DNA of 64,000 bases from Vreelandella boliviensis LC1 (GCF_000236035.1 NZ_JH393260.1:244932-308931); one strand, 5' to 3'. Positions 48,529 through 58,050 are shown, counted from the stretch's first letter. The notes: generated from the letters alone by a model not told the origin. Translations and numbers: made by a program.

Positions 48529-49578
48529 GTGGCTGTAAAGATGAATATTATCAGCAATGTCGACTTATCTTGCGCAAACACGCTTCGGCTTCCCTGCCAG
48601 GCAGAGCGCTTTGCGGCGCCCACGACATTAACAGCCTTACGCCAAACACTAGCGCAGGCTTGCTGCGAGGAGTGGCCGGTCACACTGCTGGGTGGCGGTA
48701 GTAATGTGTTGCTGCCGGAAACGCTCCCAGGGCTGGTGGTGCGGCCTGCGTTGAACCAGTGGTGGCTGTTCACTGATCAGTTAGGTGGGCAGCAAGAGCA
48801 AGTGTTTGCCCATGTGGGAGCGGGGGTTAGTTGGCACGCCCTGGTAATGGCGACTGCTGCACGTGGCCTGTGGGGCATTGAAAATCTGGCGCTGATCCCC
48901 GGCAGTTGTGGTGCCGCGCCGGTGCAGAATATTGGCGCCTACGGCGTTGAACTTGCCGATACGCTGCTAGCGGTGCAGGTAATGGAGCTTGCCACAGGGA
49001 GGGTTGAGTGGTTAAACGCCCAGCAGTGCGCTTTTGGTTACCGTGACAGTATATTTAAAGGCGCATTGGCGGGTAGTGTGGTGATCACTCAGTTGGTGTT
49101 GCGTTTGTCGCGCACGCCAGCGCCTCGGCTTGGCTACGGCGATCTCGCCGCACGATTAGCGAGCTCTTCTCTCACGCCCACGCCCACGCCCTTGGCCGTC
49201 GCCGAAGCGGTATGCGCAATTCGGCGCGAGAAGTTGCCCGACCCGCAGGTGCTTGCCAATGCGGGGAGCTTCTTCAAGAATCCCCTGGTGGCTGATGCGC
49301 AGGCAGCGGAGTTGCTGCATCAATATCCCGCGATGCCCCATTTCCCCCAGAGGGGAGGGCAAACAAAGCTGGCGGCGGGTTGGTTAATCGACCAGTGTGG
49401 CTTGAAAGGGATGCGCGATGGCGCCTTCGGGGTACACCAGCATCAAGCGCTGGTACTGGTGCACTTTGGTGGCGGTGATCGCCAGGGGCTGATGAAAACA
49501 GCCAACTATATTGCAGCCCAAGTAGACACACGCTTTGGGGTACGGTTAGAACCTGAACCGAGGTTAGTTAATCCCTAG
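48529..49578 (+). CDS. murB: UDP-N-acetylenolpyruvoylglucosamine reductase MurB
   Basis: The 349-residue FAD enzyme reduces enolpyruvyl-UDP-GlcNAc to UDP-MurNAc, the substrate of MurC. Motifs: TLLGGGSNVLLPE near residue 60, GSCGAAPVQNIGAYGVEL near 125, GYRDSIFK near 165 and NAGSFFKNP near 242. It matches the type I (E. coli-like) form with a C-terminal domain. The start may be GTG 48529 or ATG 48541; neither has a strong Shine-Dalgarno, and a 7-codon frame beginning at the ptp stop ends just before the ATG. Confidence 0.93.
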   Translation: MAVKMNIISNVDLSCANTLRLPCQAERFAAPTTLTALRQTLAQACCEEWPVTLLGGGSNVLLPETLPGLVVRPALNQWWLFTDQLGGQQEQVFAHVGAGVSWHALVMATAARGLWGIENLALIPGSCGAAPVQNIGAYGVELADTLLAVQVMELATGRVEWLNAQQCAFGYRDSIFKGALAGSVVITQLVLRLSRTPAPRLGYGDLAARLASSSLTPTPTPLAVAEAVCAIRREKLPDPQVLANAGSFFKNPLVADAQAAELLHQYPAMPHFPQRGGQTKLAAGWLIDQCGLKGMRDGAFGVHQHQALVLVHFGGGDRQGLMKTANYIAAQVDTRFGVRLEPEPRLVNP

Positions 49579-49590
49579 TATCACTAACGC

Positions 49591-49617
49591 AAAAACCCCG
49601 CCGAAGCGGGGTTTTTT
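49591..49617. terminator. Bidirectional intrinsic terminator between murB and rne
   Basis: AAAAACCCCGC (49591-49601) pairs with GCGGGGTTTTT (49606-49616) around CGAA, with T-runs in both directions. It serves convergent murB and rne. Confidence 0.93.
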
Positions 49618-49639
49618 GTGCTTGCAACACGCGACCGAA

Positions 49640-52600
49640 TTACTCGGAGTGGGTGTCTTGCTGAGCCTGTTTGCGCTTCTCACGCGGGTCATTGTGAGCT
49701 CTTGTACGACGACGACGCGGTTTGGGCGCTTCTTCAGTTGCAATATCTTCAGTTGGCGCTTCGCTGGTGACTGGCTGAGGCTCTGCTTCAGCCGAAGGGG
49801 CTTCAGTCGCTCCTAGATCGCCGCTATTCTTTTCAGCGCTATTCGCTTCAGCGCTACTCTCTTCAACGCTCTTTGGCTCATCACCTTTTTCTGCTGCGTC
49901 TTGCTTCTTCTCGCTGCTGGACTGCTCTTCAGATGAAGGGTCTGCGGCGACATTCTCAGAGACGCTTGGAATTGCTGCTTCCTGGCCAGTCTCCTGGGCG
50001 TTAGTTGACGCTTCAGGCTGACGCTCGTCGCTGCTTTGATCCGTATCAGCATTATTGAAAGGCGCAGGGGAGGCGGCCTCTTCTACAGTTGCTGCTGGAT
50101 CGACAGCATCGGCCACAGGCAGTTCGATGGCACTGGACTGACTATCGTCAGTTTGCTCAGCCTTGGCAGGCTCTGAGTTGGCCTCGGATGCTTCTGGTGT
50201 CACATCAGTTGGCGCTGGTTTGGCCACGCGCTCATCTGATTGGGGCCCGGTTGTTTCCCCCTCTGTCGTTTCCACCTCGGTCGTTTCAGCCAGATTCGCA
50301 TCAGCGGCTGGTGCTGTCTGCTCCGCGCTATCAATAGCTGTTTCTTGTGCTGCCTCTGGTGCCGCTTTAGGCTGACGGCGCTGGTGCGTTGACTTGCTCG
50401 CTTTAGCGTTCTCTGCCACGGGCTGGTCGGCGGTCGTTGCGTCGTCCGCTTGCTCTGGCTCCGGCTTAGTCTCGGGCTCACTCTTAGCGTTGGGCTCAGG
50501 CGCATCGGCTGGCGGCGCTGGCGCAGCGGTGTGACTGTCCGATGCCGATTCTGGGGCAGTCAGTGCGTCACTTGTCGCTGCTTTAGCCACCTGTGCCTGC
50601 TCTTCTGTGGCAGGAGCTTCGCTCGGCTCTTGAGTTGCTGCTGGCGCTTCATCCTGAACTTCAGCCTGCAGTTTTAACTGCTCAGCTTCTGCCTGGGGAT
50701 TAATCGCCTGGGTGCGTGTGCGGTTACGCGGGTTGTTACGCGTGCGCTTCGGCTTGCCGTCGTCTTGCTTAGTCTCAGAGTTTTTAGTCTCAGAGTTCTT
50801 GGCCGCTTCATCGCGCTGACTGTCGCTGCTTTTTTCACCACCGCTATCGCGACGGGGTTCTTTCTTTGCTGCATTTTTGCCGTTGTTGCTCTCTTTAGAG
50901 GCGTCTTTTAACGCGCTATCTTTGCCAGGGCTATCAGTCTGGGACTCTTTGCGAGAAGCTTTGTTGGCTGGTTCTTGCCCGTTTGCATCGTCTTGCTGGG
51001 GGTGGCGACGGCGGTTGCGGGTACGACTGGGGCCGTTGCGCTTATCGCTATTGTCGTCACTGGCAGGGCGCGCCGTACTGCTGCGCTGCTCGGTTTTTTG
51101 GTCAGCTTTTTGTTCGCCTTTTTGTTCAGTTCTGGCGTTGCTGTCGCCACGCGACGACTTCTGCCGCGACTCGTTGCTGCGCTGATGGGTTTTGCGCTCG
51201 CTCGGCTTGCGTGGCGCCGGGGTTTCAACCTTGGGCTCAGGCGTGGCTTCGGCACTGCTTTCGTCGCTACCTAGTAGCTTGGCGAAACCACGCATAAAGC
51301 GACCAATGACGCTGGGTTGCTCGCTGGTCGCCGGTGCTGCTTTGGCCACGGGGGCTGGAGCAGCGTCAGGCGCTTTCTCTTCAGTTTGCAGCGAAGCCGG
51401 TGCTGGGGCGTTATGGGTGACGCTTTTTACGGCCGCTTCTGCTCGCATAGCGGGCGGCACAAAGCTGGGTGTCGGCTCTTTGCCTACTTCGGTATCGGTC
51501 GACAGTTCAAAGCTCGATAGGTTTTGGGTGTCATCCTCGTCCAAATGGTCATCGCGCAGGCGTTGGACGTCGTAGTGGGGCGTATCCATTTCAGGATTAG
51601 GCAGCAGCACGACGCGAACGTTCTGACGCGACTCAAGATCAGCTAACACGCTGCGCTTTTCATTGAGCAGGTAAGTGGCCACCGGCACCGGCAGAATGGC
51701 GCGAATTTGGGAGCTATTCTCTTTCATGGCCTCTTCTTCGATCAGGCGCATGATAGAGAGCGACAGCGAGCGCACGTCACGAATGGTGCCCTGACCATTA
51801 CAGCGCGGGCAAACCACACCACTGGTTTCACCCAGCGAGGGGCGCAGGCGCTGACGGGACATCTCCATCAGGCCGAAGCGTGAGATACGGCCAATCTGTA
51901 CCCGCGCACGATCCAGCTTTAGGGCATCTCGCATGCGGTTTTCAACTTCACGCTGGTTGCGCGCCGGGCCCATGTCGATAAAGTCGATCACCACCAGGCC
52001 GCCGATATCGCGCAGGCGTAGCTGGCGAGCAATTTCGTCGGCGGCTTCGGAGTTAGTCTGTAGTGCAGTCTCTTCAATGTCGCTGCCGCGTGTGGCGCGG
52101 GCGGAGTTGATATCGATAGAGACTAGCGCTTCGGTGTGATCGATCACAATCGAGCCGCCAGAAGGTAACTTCACTTCGCGCTGATAGGCGGTTTCGATTT
52201 GCGATTCGATCTGGAAGCGCGAGAACAGCGGTACTTCGTCCGCGTAGAGTTTGATCTTTTGCTGATACGAAGGCATTACTTGACGGATAAACGCCAGCGC
52301 TTCGGCATGAATCTCAGGGCTATCGATCAATACTTCGCCAATGTCCTGGCGTAGATAGTCGCGCATCGCGCGGATGATGACATTAGATTCACGATAGATC
52401 AGGAACGGAGCAGGGCGCTTGGCGGCTTCGGTAGTAATCGACTCCCACACTTGAACCAGATAATCCAAGTCCCACTGCAGCTCTTCCGGGTTACGGCCGA
52501 TGCCAGCAGTGCGCACGATCAAGCCCATTTTATCCGGTACGGTCAGTTGACCCATGGCATCTTTGAGCTGGCTGCGTTCATCGCCTTCAATGCGGCGCGA

Positions 52601-53011
52601 AATGCCTCCCGCACGCGGATTATTGGGCATCAATACCAAAAAGCGGCCAGCCAAGCTAACGAAAGTGGTCAGCGCGGCGCCTTTATTGCCTCGCTCCTCT
52701 TTATCGACCTGGACGATGACCTCTTGGCCCTCTTTAAGCACTTCTTTAATGCTCGGGCGCCCGGAAACGTCTTTGACAAAGTACTCGCGGGAAATTTCTT
52801 TAAGGGGCAAGAAACCGTGGCGATCCGCACCGTAATCGACAAAAGCGGCTTCCAGAGAGGGCTCAACACGGGTGATTTTGCCGCGATAGATGTTGGCTTT
52901 TTTCTGTTCTCTTGCGCCGGATTCGATATCTAAATCGTAAAGGCGTTGTCCATCAACTAAAGCGACGCGCAGCTCTTCGGGCTGGGTCGCATTGATAAGC
53001 ATCCGTTTCAT
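49640..53011 (-). CDS. rne: Ribonuclease E
   Basis: From ATG 53011 the protein has 1123 residues. The catalytic half (about 1-525) starts [21 protein letters not shown], has an S1 domain (about 37-120), the DNase I-like part with [10 protein letters not shown] and the zinc link CPRCNGQG near 405. The rest is low-complexity: Arg/Asn/Lys-rich (about 600-790), then Glu/Ala/Ser/Thr-rich, the scaffold for a degradosome. The end [18 protein letters not shown] is a basic RNA-binding-like tail. A start at 53119 is rejected because it runs through the leader hairpin. Confidence 0.96.
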   Translation of the reverse strand: MKRMLINATQPEELRVALVDGQRLYDLDIESGAREQKKANIYRGKITRVEPSLEAAFVDYGADRHGFLPLKEISREYFVKDVSGRPSIKEVLKEGQEVIVQVDKEERGNKGAALTTFVSLAGRFLVLMPNNPRAGGISRRIEGDERSQLKDAMGQLTVPDKMGLIVRTAGIGRNPEELQWDLDYLVQVWESITTEAAKRPAPFLIYRESNVIIRAMRDYLRQDIGEVLIDSPEIHAEALAFIRQVMPSYQQKIKLYADEVPLFSRFQIESQIETAYQREVKLPSGGSIVIDHTEALVSIDINSARATRGSDIEETALQTNSEAADEIARQLRLRDIGGLVVIDFIDMGPARNQREVENRMRDALKLDRARVQIGRISRFGLMEMSRQRLRPSLGETSGVVCPRCNGQGTIRDVRSLSLSIMRLIEEEAMKENSSQIRAILPVPVATYLLNEKRSVLADLESRQNVRVVLLPNPEMDTPHYDVQRLRDDHLDEDDTQNLSSFELSTDTEVGKEPTPSFVPPAMRAEAAVKSVTHNAPAPASLQTEEKAPDAAPAPVAKAAPATSEQPSVIGRFMRGFAKLLGSDESSAEATPEPKVETPAPRKPSERKTHQRSNESRQKSSRGDSNARTEQKGEQKADQKTEQRSSTARPASDDNSDKRNGPSRTRNRRRHPQQDDANGQEPANKASRKESQTDSPGKDSALKDASKESNNGKNAAKKEPRRDSGGEKSSDSQRDEAAKNSETKNSETKQDDGKPKRTRNNPRNRTRTQAINPQAEAEQLKLQAEVQDEAPAATQEPSEAPATEEQAQVAKAATSDALTAPESASDSHTAAPAPPADAPEPNAKSEPETKPEPEQADDATTADQPVAENAKASKSTHQRRQPKAAPEAAQETAIDSAEQTAPAADANLAETTEVETTEGETTGPQSDERVAKPAPTDVTPEASEANSEPAKAEQTDDSQSSAIELPVADAVDPAATVEEAASPAPFNNADTDQSSDERQPEASTNAQETGQEAAIPSVSENVAADPSSEEQSSSEKKQDAAEKGDEPKSVEESSAEANSAEKNSGDLGATEAPSAEAEPQPVTSEAPTEDIATEEAPKPRRRRTRAHNDPREKRKQAQQDTHSE

Positions 53012-53119
53012 AGTGTCTCGCATAGCGTTGCGTGCCGGCGAACTGCCTATTGGGTGACGTAGGCGAATCGCTGGGTGCTGCGTGCTTGTGCTCGGCGCAT
53101 TGCAATGCTGACGCGTCAA

Positions 53120-53147
53120 GCCGGGAAGGCGTGATCGCCAACCCGGC
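53120..53147 (-). promoter_or_regulatory. Hairpin in the rne leader resembling the RNase E autoregulatory element
   Basis: In the rne RNA sense a 6-bp GCCGGG/CCCGGC stem is followed by a symmetric UU/UU internal loop, a 4-bp GGCG/CGCC stem and an AUCA loop. In E. coli a leader hairpin (hp2) with an internal loop lets RNase E control its own mRNA. The resemblance is structural; homology was not tested. Confidence 0.5.
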
Positions 53148-53177
53148 TAATAGGGCGTTGAGTACGTGGCGGAGGCA

Positions 53178-53204
53178 GGACGTGTTCCGGTGGCTGTCAC
53201 GTCC
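53178..53204 (-). promoter_or_regulatory. Second hairpin in the rne leader
   Basis: GGACGTG (53178-53184) pairs with CACGTCC (53198-53204) around a 13-nt loop. A third small stem GCCGG/CCGGC lies at 53255-53267. Confidence 0.45.
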
Positions 53205-53740
53205 ATCCGGCCCTGCTGACACCGCCAACACCTGGCATTCATCGATTCACCAACGCCGGCCACCGGCACAGCGTTGAACTTTTCGCCCGGAGTCAGTCAG
53301 CACCTTGTGACGAATAAGGAGGAGCTGCTCAGGGCGTGGCGTTGTTTAGTTACTGCCTGCCGTTGAGGGCTAGGCTTACTTTCATCTGCCGGCATATAAA
53401 ACGGGCGGCAGAGATACTGCATTTTTCAGATCAGCTTTCGATACTGGAAAAACGGGCAATGCGTACACTGGTGCCGTTTTTGTGTTCAGGCCTGCGTGTT
53501 AGACGGGCAGGCGCATTAACCAAGCTCAGCGGTGATGCTCTCTGCTAACAAATTTAATTAATTAGCTATCGATCAGCTAGTCACTAGCGCTAGACGAGAA
53601 AGCTTTCTGCGCTTAGCTGGTGAACAATCTCGAATATAACAGTAAAGACAACGACCAGCAATTGACGCAATGCCCTTGGGTCTACGCTAGAATGCCGTTT
53701 TTAAGCTGATGTCACAGAATCACAGCAGGAGTAAGCGGTA

Positions 53741-54694
53741 ATGTCCGAAGGGCGTGAAGTGCAGTGGGTGGATATCGCCCCGGAGCAAGCAGGGCAGCGA
53801 ATTGATAATTTTCTCATGACGCGTCTTAAAGGTGCGCCTCGCGCGCTTATCTATCGCATCGTGCGTAAAGGAGAAGTGCGCGTTAATAAAAAGCGTGTGA
53901 AGGTCGATTATCGTTTGCAGGCTGGCGATTTAGTACGCGTTCCGCCGCTGCGTTTGGCGCCTCGCGAAGCGGTGAAGGAAGTCAGTGATAATTTGCGCGA
54001 CCTGCTGGTAGGTAGCGTTATTATGGAAGGCCCTGATTGGATGGTGCTTAACAAACCCTCTGGTTTGGCGGTGCATGGTGGCAGCGGGGTTAAAATTGGT
54101 TTAATAGAAGCGCTGCGCCAGGTGCGCGATGATCTGAGCTTCCTAGAGCTGGTTCACCGCTTGGATCGCGATACGTCTGGCTGTTTACTGCTCGCCAAAT
54201 CTCGCGATGCGTTGGTGACCCTTAACGAGTCGCTGAAAAAGCATGGCATGGATAAGCGTTATCTGGCCCTGGTTAGCGGGCGTTGGCCAGCGCGTAAAAC
54301 CTATGAAAGTGCGCGTTTGGATCGCTTTGATGCGGGCAATGGTGAGCGGCGGGTAAGGGTGGATCCTAATGGTAAAGTGTCGCGTACCCATTTTTCGGTG
54401 GTCGAAACCTTCGAAAAAGTAACGCTGATAGAGGCTGAGCCGGTCACCGGGCGAACACACCAAATTCGCGTTCATGCTGCCCACGCCGGGCATGCTCTGT
54501 TAGGTGACGACAAGTACGCTACCCGCGAAAGCGGTTTTCTCACCAAGCAGCTGGGCTTGGGTCGGTTGTTTTTGCATGCGCGGGCGTTGACCTTTCCAGA
54601 GCCTGGTAATGGACGTCCAGTCACCGTTAAAGCGCCACTGCCAGAGGCCTTGGAGGAGACGCTTAAGCGTGCCCGCCAAAATGCCCTTCGCTGA
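53741..54694 (+). CDS. rluC: 23S rRNA pseudouridine synthase RluC
   Basis: The 317-residue protein has an N-terminal S4 RNA-binding domain (about 15-65, RIDNFLMTRLKGAPRALIYRIVRKGEVRVN) and a RluA-family catalytic domain with HRLDRDTSGCLLLAK near residue 137, whose Asp is the nucleophile. RluC modifies uridines 955, 2504 and 2580 in E. coli 23S rRNA. It diverges from rne, the arrangement also known in E. coli. A CAGGAG lies about 10 bases before the ATG. Confidence 0.95.
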   Translation: MSEGREVQWVDIAPEQAGQRIDNFLMTRLKGAPRALIYRIVRKGEVRVNKKRVKVDYRLQAGDLVRVPPLRLAPREAVKEVSDNLRDLLVGSVIMEGPDWMVLNKPSGLAVHGGSGVKIGLIEALRQVRDDLSFLELVHRLDRDTSGCLLLAKSRDALVTLNESLKKHGMDKRYLALVSGRWPARKTYESARLDRFDAGNGERRVRVDPNGKVSRTHFSVVETFEKVTLIEAEPVTGRTHQIRVHAAHAGHALLGDDKYATRESGFLTKQLGLGRLFLHARALTFPEPGNGRPVTVKAPLPEALEETLKRARQNALR

Positions 54695-54712
54695 TATGGC
54701 CTTATAAAGAGA

Positions 54713-54742
54713 GTCCTTCAACAACGTGTCCTTGAGCAAGGA
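54713..54742. repeat. Degenerate 15-bp tandem duplication before the HAD gene
   Basis: GTCCTTCAACAACGT (54713-54727) is followed by GTCCTTGAGCAAGGA (54728-54742), matching at about 11 of 15 positions; the second unit carries the AAGGAG Shine-Dalgarno. Confidence 0.45.
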
Positions 54743-54748
54743 GTTGCC

Positions 54749-55393
54749 ATGCAGTACGAGCTGATTATATTTGATTGGGACGGCACCCTAATGGATTCCG
54801 TGCCACGTATTGTGTCCTGCATGCAGGCGGCCGCTGTGGAATCCGAGTGGGGCGAGCTTTCAGCGGCTGAGGTGGAAGATATTATTGGCCTGGGGCTGCC
54901 CGAGGCGATTGCACAACTTTGCCCAGGTATTTTACCTGCCCAGGCTGAGCGGCTTCGTGAGCGTTACGCGCACCACTTTGTGCAGGCTGACGCCACACCG
55001 ATGGCTTTTTTTGGCGGTGTTGAAGCGCAAATTGCGCGTTTGCGTGGGCGTGAGCAGCAGCGTTTAGCGGTGGCGACAGGCAAAAGCCGCCGTGGTTTGG
55101 ATCGCATTTTTGCTGAAACAGGCAGCGGTGGGTGGTTTCATGCCAGCCGTACTGCGGATGAAACCCGCTCAAAGCCTCACCCGCAAATGCTTTCTGAACT
55201 GTTAATAGAGCTTGAAGTGCCCGTAGAGAGGGCGGTGATGGTCGGCGATACCGAGTACGACCTTGAAATGGCTCGTGCAATCGGTATGGATCGCGTGGGA
55301 GTCAGTTACGGGGTTCACGCGCCGGAACGCTTGGCATTGAGCCGCCCGAAGTGGATTGCCGATAGCATCGACGAGCTTTTTGATCGGTTATAA
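54749..55393 (+). CDS. HAD-family phosphatase (phosphoglycolate-phosphatase-like)
   Basis: The 214-residue protein has all HAD motifs: IFDWDGTLMDS near residue 6-16 (nucleophile Asp), VATGKS near 108, the Lys in RSKPHPQM near 140 and VMVGDTEYDLEMA near 162. The cap is of the small helical type, as in Gph and YieH. The substrate is not known. It lies between rluC and sppA, as in Pseudomonas. AAGGAG precedes the start. Confidence 0.93.
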   Translation: MQYELIIFDWDGTLMDSVPRIVSCMQAAAVESEWGELSAAEVEDIIGLGLPEAIAQLCPGILPAQAERLRERYAHHFVQADATPMAFFGGVEAQIARLRGREQQRLAVATGKSRRGLDRIFAETGSGGWFHASRTADETRSKPHPQMLSELLIELEVPVERAVMVGDTEYDLEMARAIGMDRVGVSYGVHAPERLALSRPKWIADSIDELFDRL

Positions 55394-55402
55394 GGATATT
55401 TT

Positions 55403-56566
55403 ATGAGTGACGATCCAACCCGCCCAGGCGGTACTCAAGATGGTCATGACGGCCTGGCCGATGGCTACCGTCGTAACGACGCTGACCGTAATGACTCGGT
55501 TAATGGCGACCAGCGCAACGAGTTAAACAAAGATCCATGGACCGAGGGGTCAGAGCTGCCGCCCGGTAAGGGGGCTCAGCAATCATCTGGGGCGCTAGGC
55601 GACGATGCTGAAACCCTGCGCGAACGCCAGCGGCTAGCACAGTTAGAAATGATGGATCACTGGATAGGTGGCGTCTTAACCGAACAACGACGTAACCGTC
55701 GCTGGAAGCTGTTTTTCCGCTTGATGTTTCTTGCTGTTGTGTTGGTTGCGCTGTTTGCCGCGCTTTATAGTCTGTTCTGGGGTTCGCCGAGTGCCACAGC
55801 ACCCACTCAGCGTCACTTAGGCATCGTTGAGGTTAATGGGGTGATTGCTAGCGATTCGCCAGCCAATGCGGAGCGCATCATCCTAGGGTTAAATCGTGCC
55901 TGGGAGGCGGAAAGCGCTGCTGCTGTGGTGCTGCATATTAATAGTCCTGGTGGTAGTCCGGTGCAGTCTCAGCGGATTTATGCGGAAATCATGCGCCTGC
56001 GCGGGCAGGGCGATAAACCGATTATCGCGGTGATTGAAGATGTCGGTGCCAGCGGTGCTTATTATATCGCGGCGGCGGCGGACGAGATTGTTGCGTCGCC
56101 GGTGAGCCTGGTGGGCTCGATTGGTGTTATCTACGCAGGTTTTGGTTTTGAAGAGGCGTTAGAGCGTATCGGCGTTGAGCGCCGTGTGCTTACGGCAGGG
56201 GAGAATAAAGCGTTTTTAGATCCATTCCAGCCGCTGGATGACGAAGATGAGCAGTTTTGGCAGGGTGTGCTGAGTCAAACCCATCGCCAGTTTATCGATG
56301 ATGTGCGCGCCGGTCGCGGTGAAAGGCTCAGCGATAGCTCTGAAATTTTCTCCGGCCTGATCTGGAGTGGCGAGCAGAGCATCGAGCTAGGCTTGGTCGA
56401 TCAGTTGGGTAGCCTTGAACAGTTGGCTCGCGACCAGGTAGGCGGCACTCACTGGGTGGACTATACGCCGAGCCTTGATCCGTTTGAGCGCTTCACAAGG
56501 CGTTTTACCCAGGTTGTCGCCGAGGTGATGGGCGTGAATGCGCCCAATACCCCGCTGCGCTTTTAG
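55403..56566 (+). CDS. sppA: S49-family signal peptide peptidase SppA
   Basis: The 387-residue protein has a hydrophilic N-terminus (about 1-90, Asp/Asn-rich), a membrane segment (about 100-125, LMFLAVVLVALFAALYSLF) and an S49 protease domain. The catalytic Ser is in EDVGASGAYYIAAAADEI near residue 220, with LVGSIGVIYAGF near 240 and a Lys expected near 272. It is the short 36-kDa type that cleaves remnant signal peptides in the membrane. The gap to the HAD gene is 9 bp, so they are likely cotranscribed. Confidence 0.93.
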   Translation: MSDDPTRPGGTQDGHDGLADGYRRNDADRNDSVNGDQRNELNKDPWTEGSELPPGKGAQQSSGALGDDAETLRERQRLAQLEMMDHWIGGVLTEQRRNRRWKLFFRLMFLAVVLVALFAALYSLFWGSPSATAPTQRHLGIVEVNGVIASDSPANAERIILGLNRAWEAESAAAVVLHINSPGGSPVQSQRIYAEIMRLRGQGDKPIIAVIEDVGASGAYYIAAAADEIVASPVSLVGSIGVIYAGFGFEEALERIGVERRVLTAGENKAFLDPFQPLDDEDEQFWQGVLSQTHRQFIDDVRAGRGERLSDSSEIFSGLIWSGEQSIELGLVDQLGSLEQLARDQVGGTHWVDYTPSLDPFERFTRRFTQVVAEVMGVNAPNTPLRF

Positions 56567-56633
56567 GCTATACCTGAAAACTAGCCTGCCTACGCTTGCT
56601 GTCTTTTCAGATGAGCCCTCATGCCGCCATTGA

Positions 56634-57299
56634 TCATAAAGAGGTGCCAAGCGGGTCTAGGCCTGCTTGGCGAAGCATATCGCAGAGCGCAATTAGCGGA
56701 AGTCCAATCAAGGCGTTGGGATCACGGCCTTCCAGTTTTTCAAACAGCGCAATGCCTAGGCCTTCCATTCGAAAACTGCCTGCGCTATCTAGCGGCTGTT
56801 CTTTGGCGACATAGTTTTCGATCTCTTGCGTGCTGAGAGTACGAAACACTACCTCGAAGGGTTCGACGTGCACTTGATGGCGTTGCTGACGAGTATCCAG
56901 TAGCGCTAAACCGGTCAGAAAGGTGACGCGCTGACCAGAGAAACGAGCAAGATTGGCGCACGCTCTTTCGGCGCTATGCGGTTTGCCAAGAATGTCGCCT
57001 TCAAATACCGCCACCTGGTCAGAGCCTATAATGCAGTGGTTGGGAAATTGGTGCGCAACGGCGTTGGCTTTGCCAAGCGCTAGACGATGCACCAGGGCGT
57101 GGGGCGTTTCGCCACTATGGGGCGTTTCATCAATATCCGGTGAATGGCATTGATAGGGAAGTTGCAGGCGATCCAGCAGCTCGCGACGCCAGCGTGAACT
57201 GGAGGCAAGCACCAGTCCTGTAGTTGATGACTGAGTAGTTGATAACTGAGCAGTTGATGACTGGGTGCTCGATGGCTCGGTCATGGATGATGGGGTCAC
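56634..57299 (-). CDS. Maf/YceF-like nucleotide pyrophosphatase with repeated N-terminal extension
   Basis: The 221-residue protein has a Maf domain (about 28-215): LVLASSSRWRRELLDRL, the catalytic GSDQVAVFEG near residue 98, and ESAGSFRMEGLG-type DSAGSFRMEGLG near 168. Maf proteins hydrolyse modified or canonical NTPs. The first 27 residues consist of Ser/Thr/Gln pentapeptides from a 15-bp tandem repeat, absent in the family. GTG 57299 is favoured by an AGGAG 7 bases upstream. It is divergent from yceD-rpmF, the usual context. Confidence 0.92.
   Translation of the reverse strand: MTPSSMTEPSSTQSSTAQLSTTQSSTTGLVLASSSRWRRELLDRLQLPYQCHSPDIDETPHSGETPHALVHRLALGKANAVAHQFPNHCIIGSDQVAVFEGDILGKPHSAERACANLARFSGQRVTFLTGLALLDTRQQRHQVHVEPFEVVFRTLSTQEIENYVAKEQPLDSAGSFRMEGLGIALFEKLEGRDPNALIGLPLIALCDMLRQAGLDPLGTSL
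57221..57280. repeat. Four degenerate 15-bp tandem units in the Maf gene
   Basis: TAGTTGATGACTGAG (57221-57235), TAGTTGATAACTGAG, CAGTTGATGACTGGG and TGCTCGATGGCTCGG (to 57280) are in frame and encode the N-terminal Ser/Thr/Gln pentapeptides. Confidence 0.85.
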
Positions 57300-57425
57300 A
57301 GTAAAACTCCTGGCTACGTGGTTACGCTAGTGCAACATCAAAGGAGTAGAGTGTAGCGAAAGCTGCTAAACGTGCCTATGTTGGCTGTTTATGGAGGCCT
57401 GCTTTGTTTATTTATTGAGGAGACT

Positions 57426-57491
57426 ATGAAAAATATACCGTCAGCTTTGACACCAGCAGGGGGAGTGCCTATCATTGCGCGCCTATGTTGA
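57426..57491 (+). CDS. Possible 21-residue leader peptide overlapping the yceD start
   Basis: The frame ATG 57426 to TGA 57491 encodes MKNIPSALTPAGGVPIIARLC. It has a GAGGAG Shine-Dalgarno (57417-57422), whereas yceD, which starts at 57485 inside its last codons, has none. The overlap suggests that ribosomes finishing this ORF reinitiate at yceD. The peptide is not Cys/Arg/His biased like amino-acid attenuators. It may be only a translational feeder; no homologue is known to me. Confidence 0.5.
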   Translation: MKNIPSALTPAGGVPIIARLC

Positions 57492-58015
57492 CCTCACAAC
57501 TCCCCAGTCGGGTGGAGCCTTATAAGCTCGCAGCCCGCCACGAACGAATCGAAGGCTTGGTAGCGCTTGATAAGCTGCCACGTCTTGCCGAAGAAGCGGG
57601 TGTCCAAACCGGCGACTGTCATGTCGTGCTTGAGTTTGGCGTCGATGCTCAAGGCCGTCGTGAAATTCGTGGCCACTTGCAAGCGACGTTGGCGCTTGCC
57701 TGCCGACGCTGCCTAGTGCCGCTGCCGAAAGAGGTGAGTAGTGACTTTCTGCTTGGAATGGTCACTGATGAAGCCTTAGCGGCCGAGTTGCCTGCTAGTC
57801 ATGAACCGGTGCTGGTGGAAAAGGAACAGCTGGATCTTCTGACGGTGGTTGAGGATGAGTTGATTCTCAGTCTGCCCCAGGTGGTCTATCACGATGAAGC
57901 CGAATGTCATGTCTCGGCGGAGCAGCTGGTCAGCAAAACAGAAGGCGCGGCGTCAGAAACAACGCCAGCGACGAACCCTTTCGCGGTGCTGAATGTCTTG
58001 AAAGGCAAAAAATAA
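57485..58015 (+). CDS. yceD: YceD / DUF177 protein (23S rRNA accumulation protein)
   Basis: The 176-residue protein is of the DUF177 family, encoded next to rpmF in most bacteria. YceD is reported to be needed for normal 23S rRNA accumulation. The family core is LVALDKLPRLAEEAGV, GHLQATLALACRRCLVPLPKEV with its two Cys (near residues 72-75), ELVEDELILSLPQV-like VEDELILSLPQVVYHDEAEC. The start has no own Shine-Dalgarno and overlaps the end of a small leader ORF. rpmF follows 35 bp downstream. Confidence 0.92.
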   Translation: MLTSQLPSRVEPYKLAARHERIEGLVALDKLPRLAEEAGVQTGDCHVVLEFGVDAQGRREIRGHLQATLALACRRCLVPLPKEVSSDFLLGMVTDEALAAELPASHEPVLVEKEQLDLLTVVEDELILSLPQVVYHDEAECHVSAEQLVSKTEGAASETTPATNPFAVLNVLKGKK

Positions 58016-58050
58016 GCACCCTTTACCTTAATACCTTGGAGTAAACACCC

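Larger units (their letters stand above)
53012..53740. other. 729-bp gap between divergent rne and rluC: rne leader and two promoters
   Basis: No protein gene is supported. The rne-proximal half (53012-53310) is GC-rich with several strong hairpins, consistent with a long untranslated rne leader. The other half is AT-richer and should hold both promoters. A TAGAAT hexamer at about 53690 lies near the rluC start, and a TTGACG 20 bp upstream is too far for a standard promoter. An 8-bp AAAAACGG/CCGTTTTT hairpin is at 53448-53481. Confidence 0.7.

Noticed and set aside
50089..51575. Several plus-strand frames opposite the RNase E C-terminal half
   Set aside because: They mirror the low-complexity repeats of the RNase E scaffold region and have no independent support.
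53336..53548. 70-codon frame in the rne-rluC gap
   Set aside because: No Shine-Dalgarno, no recognisable domain and it crosses the likely promoter region.
53660..53700. TTGACG ... TAGAAT as a rluC promoter
   Set aside because: The spacing is 20 bp, too long for a standard sigma-70 promoter.
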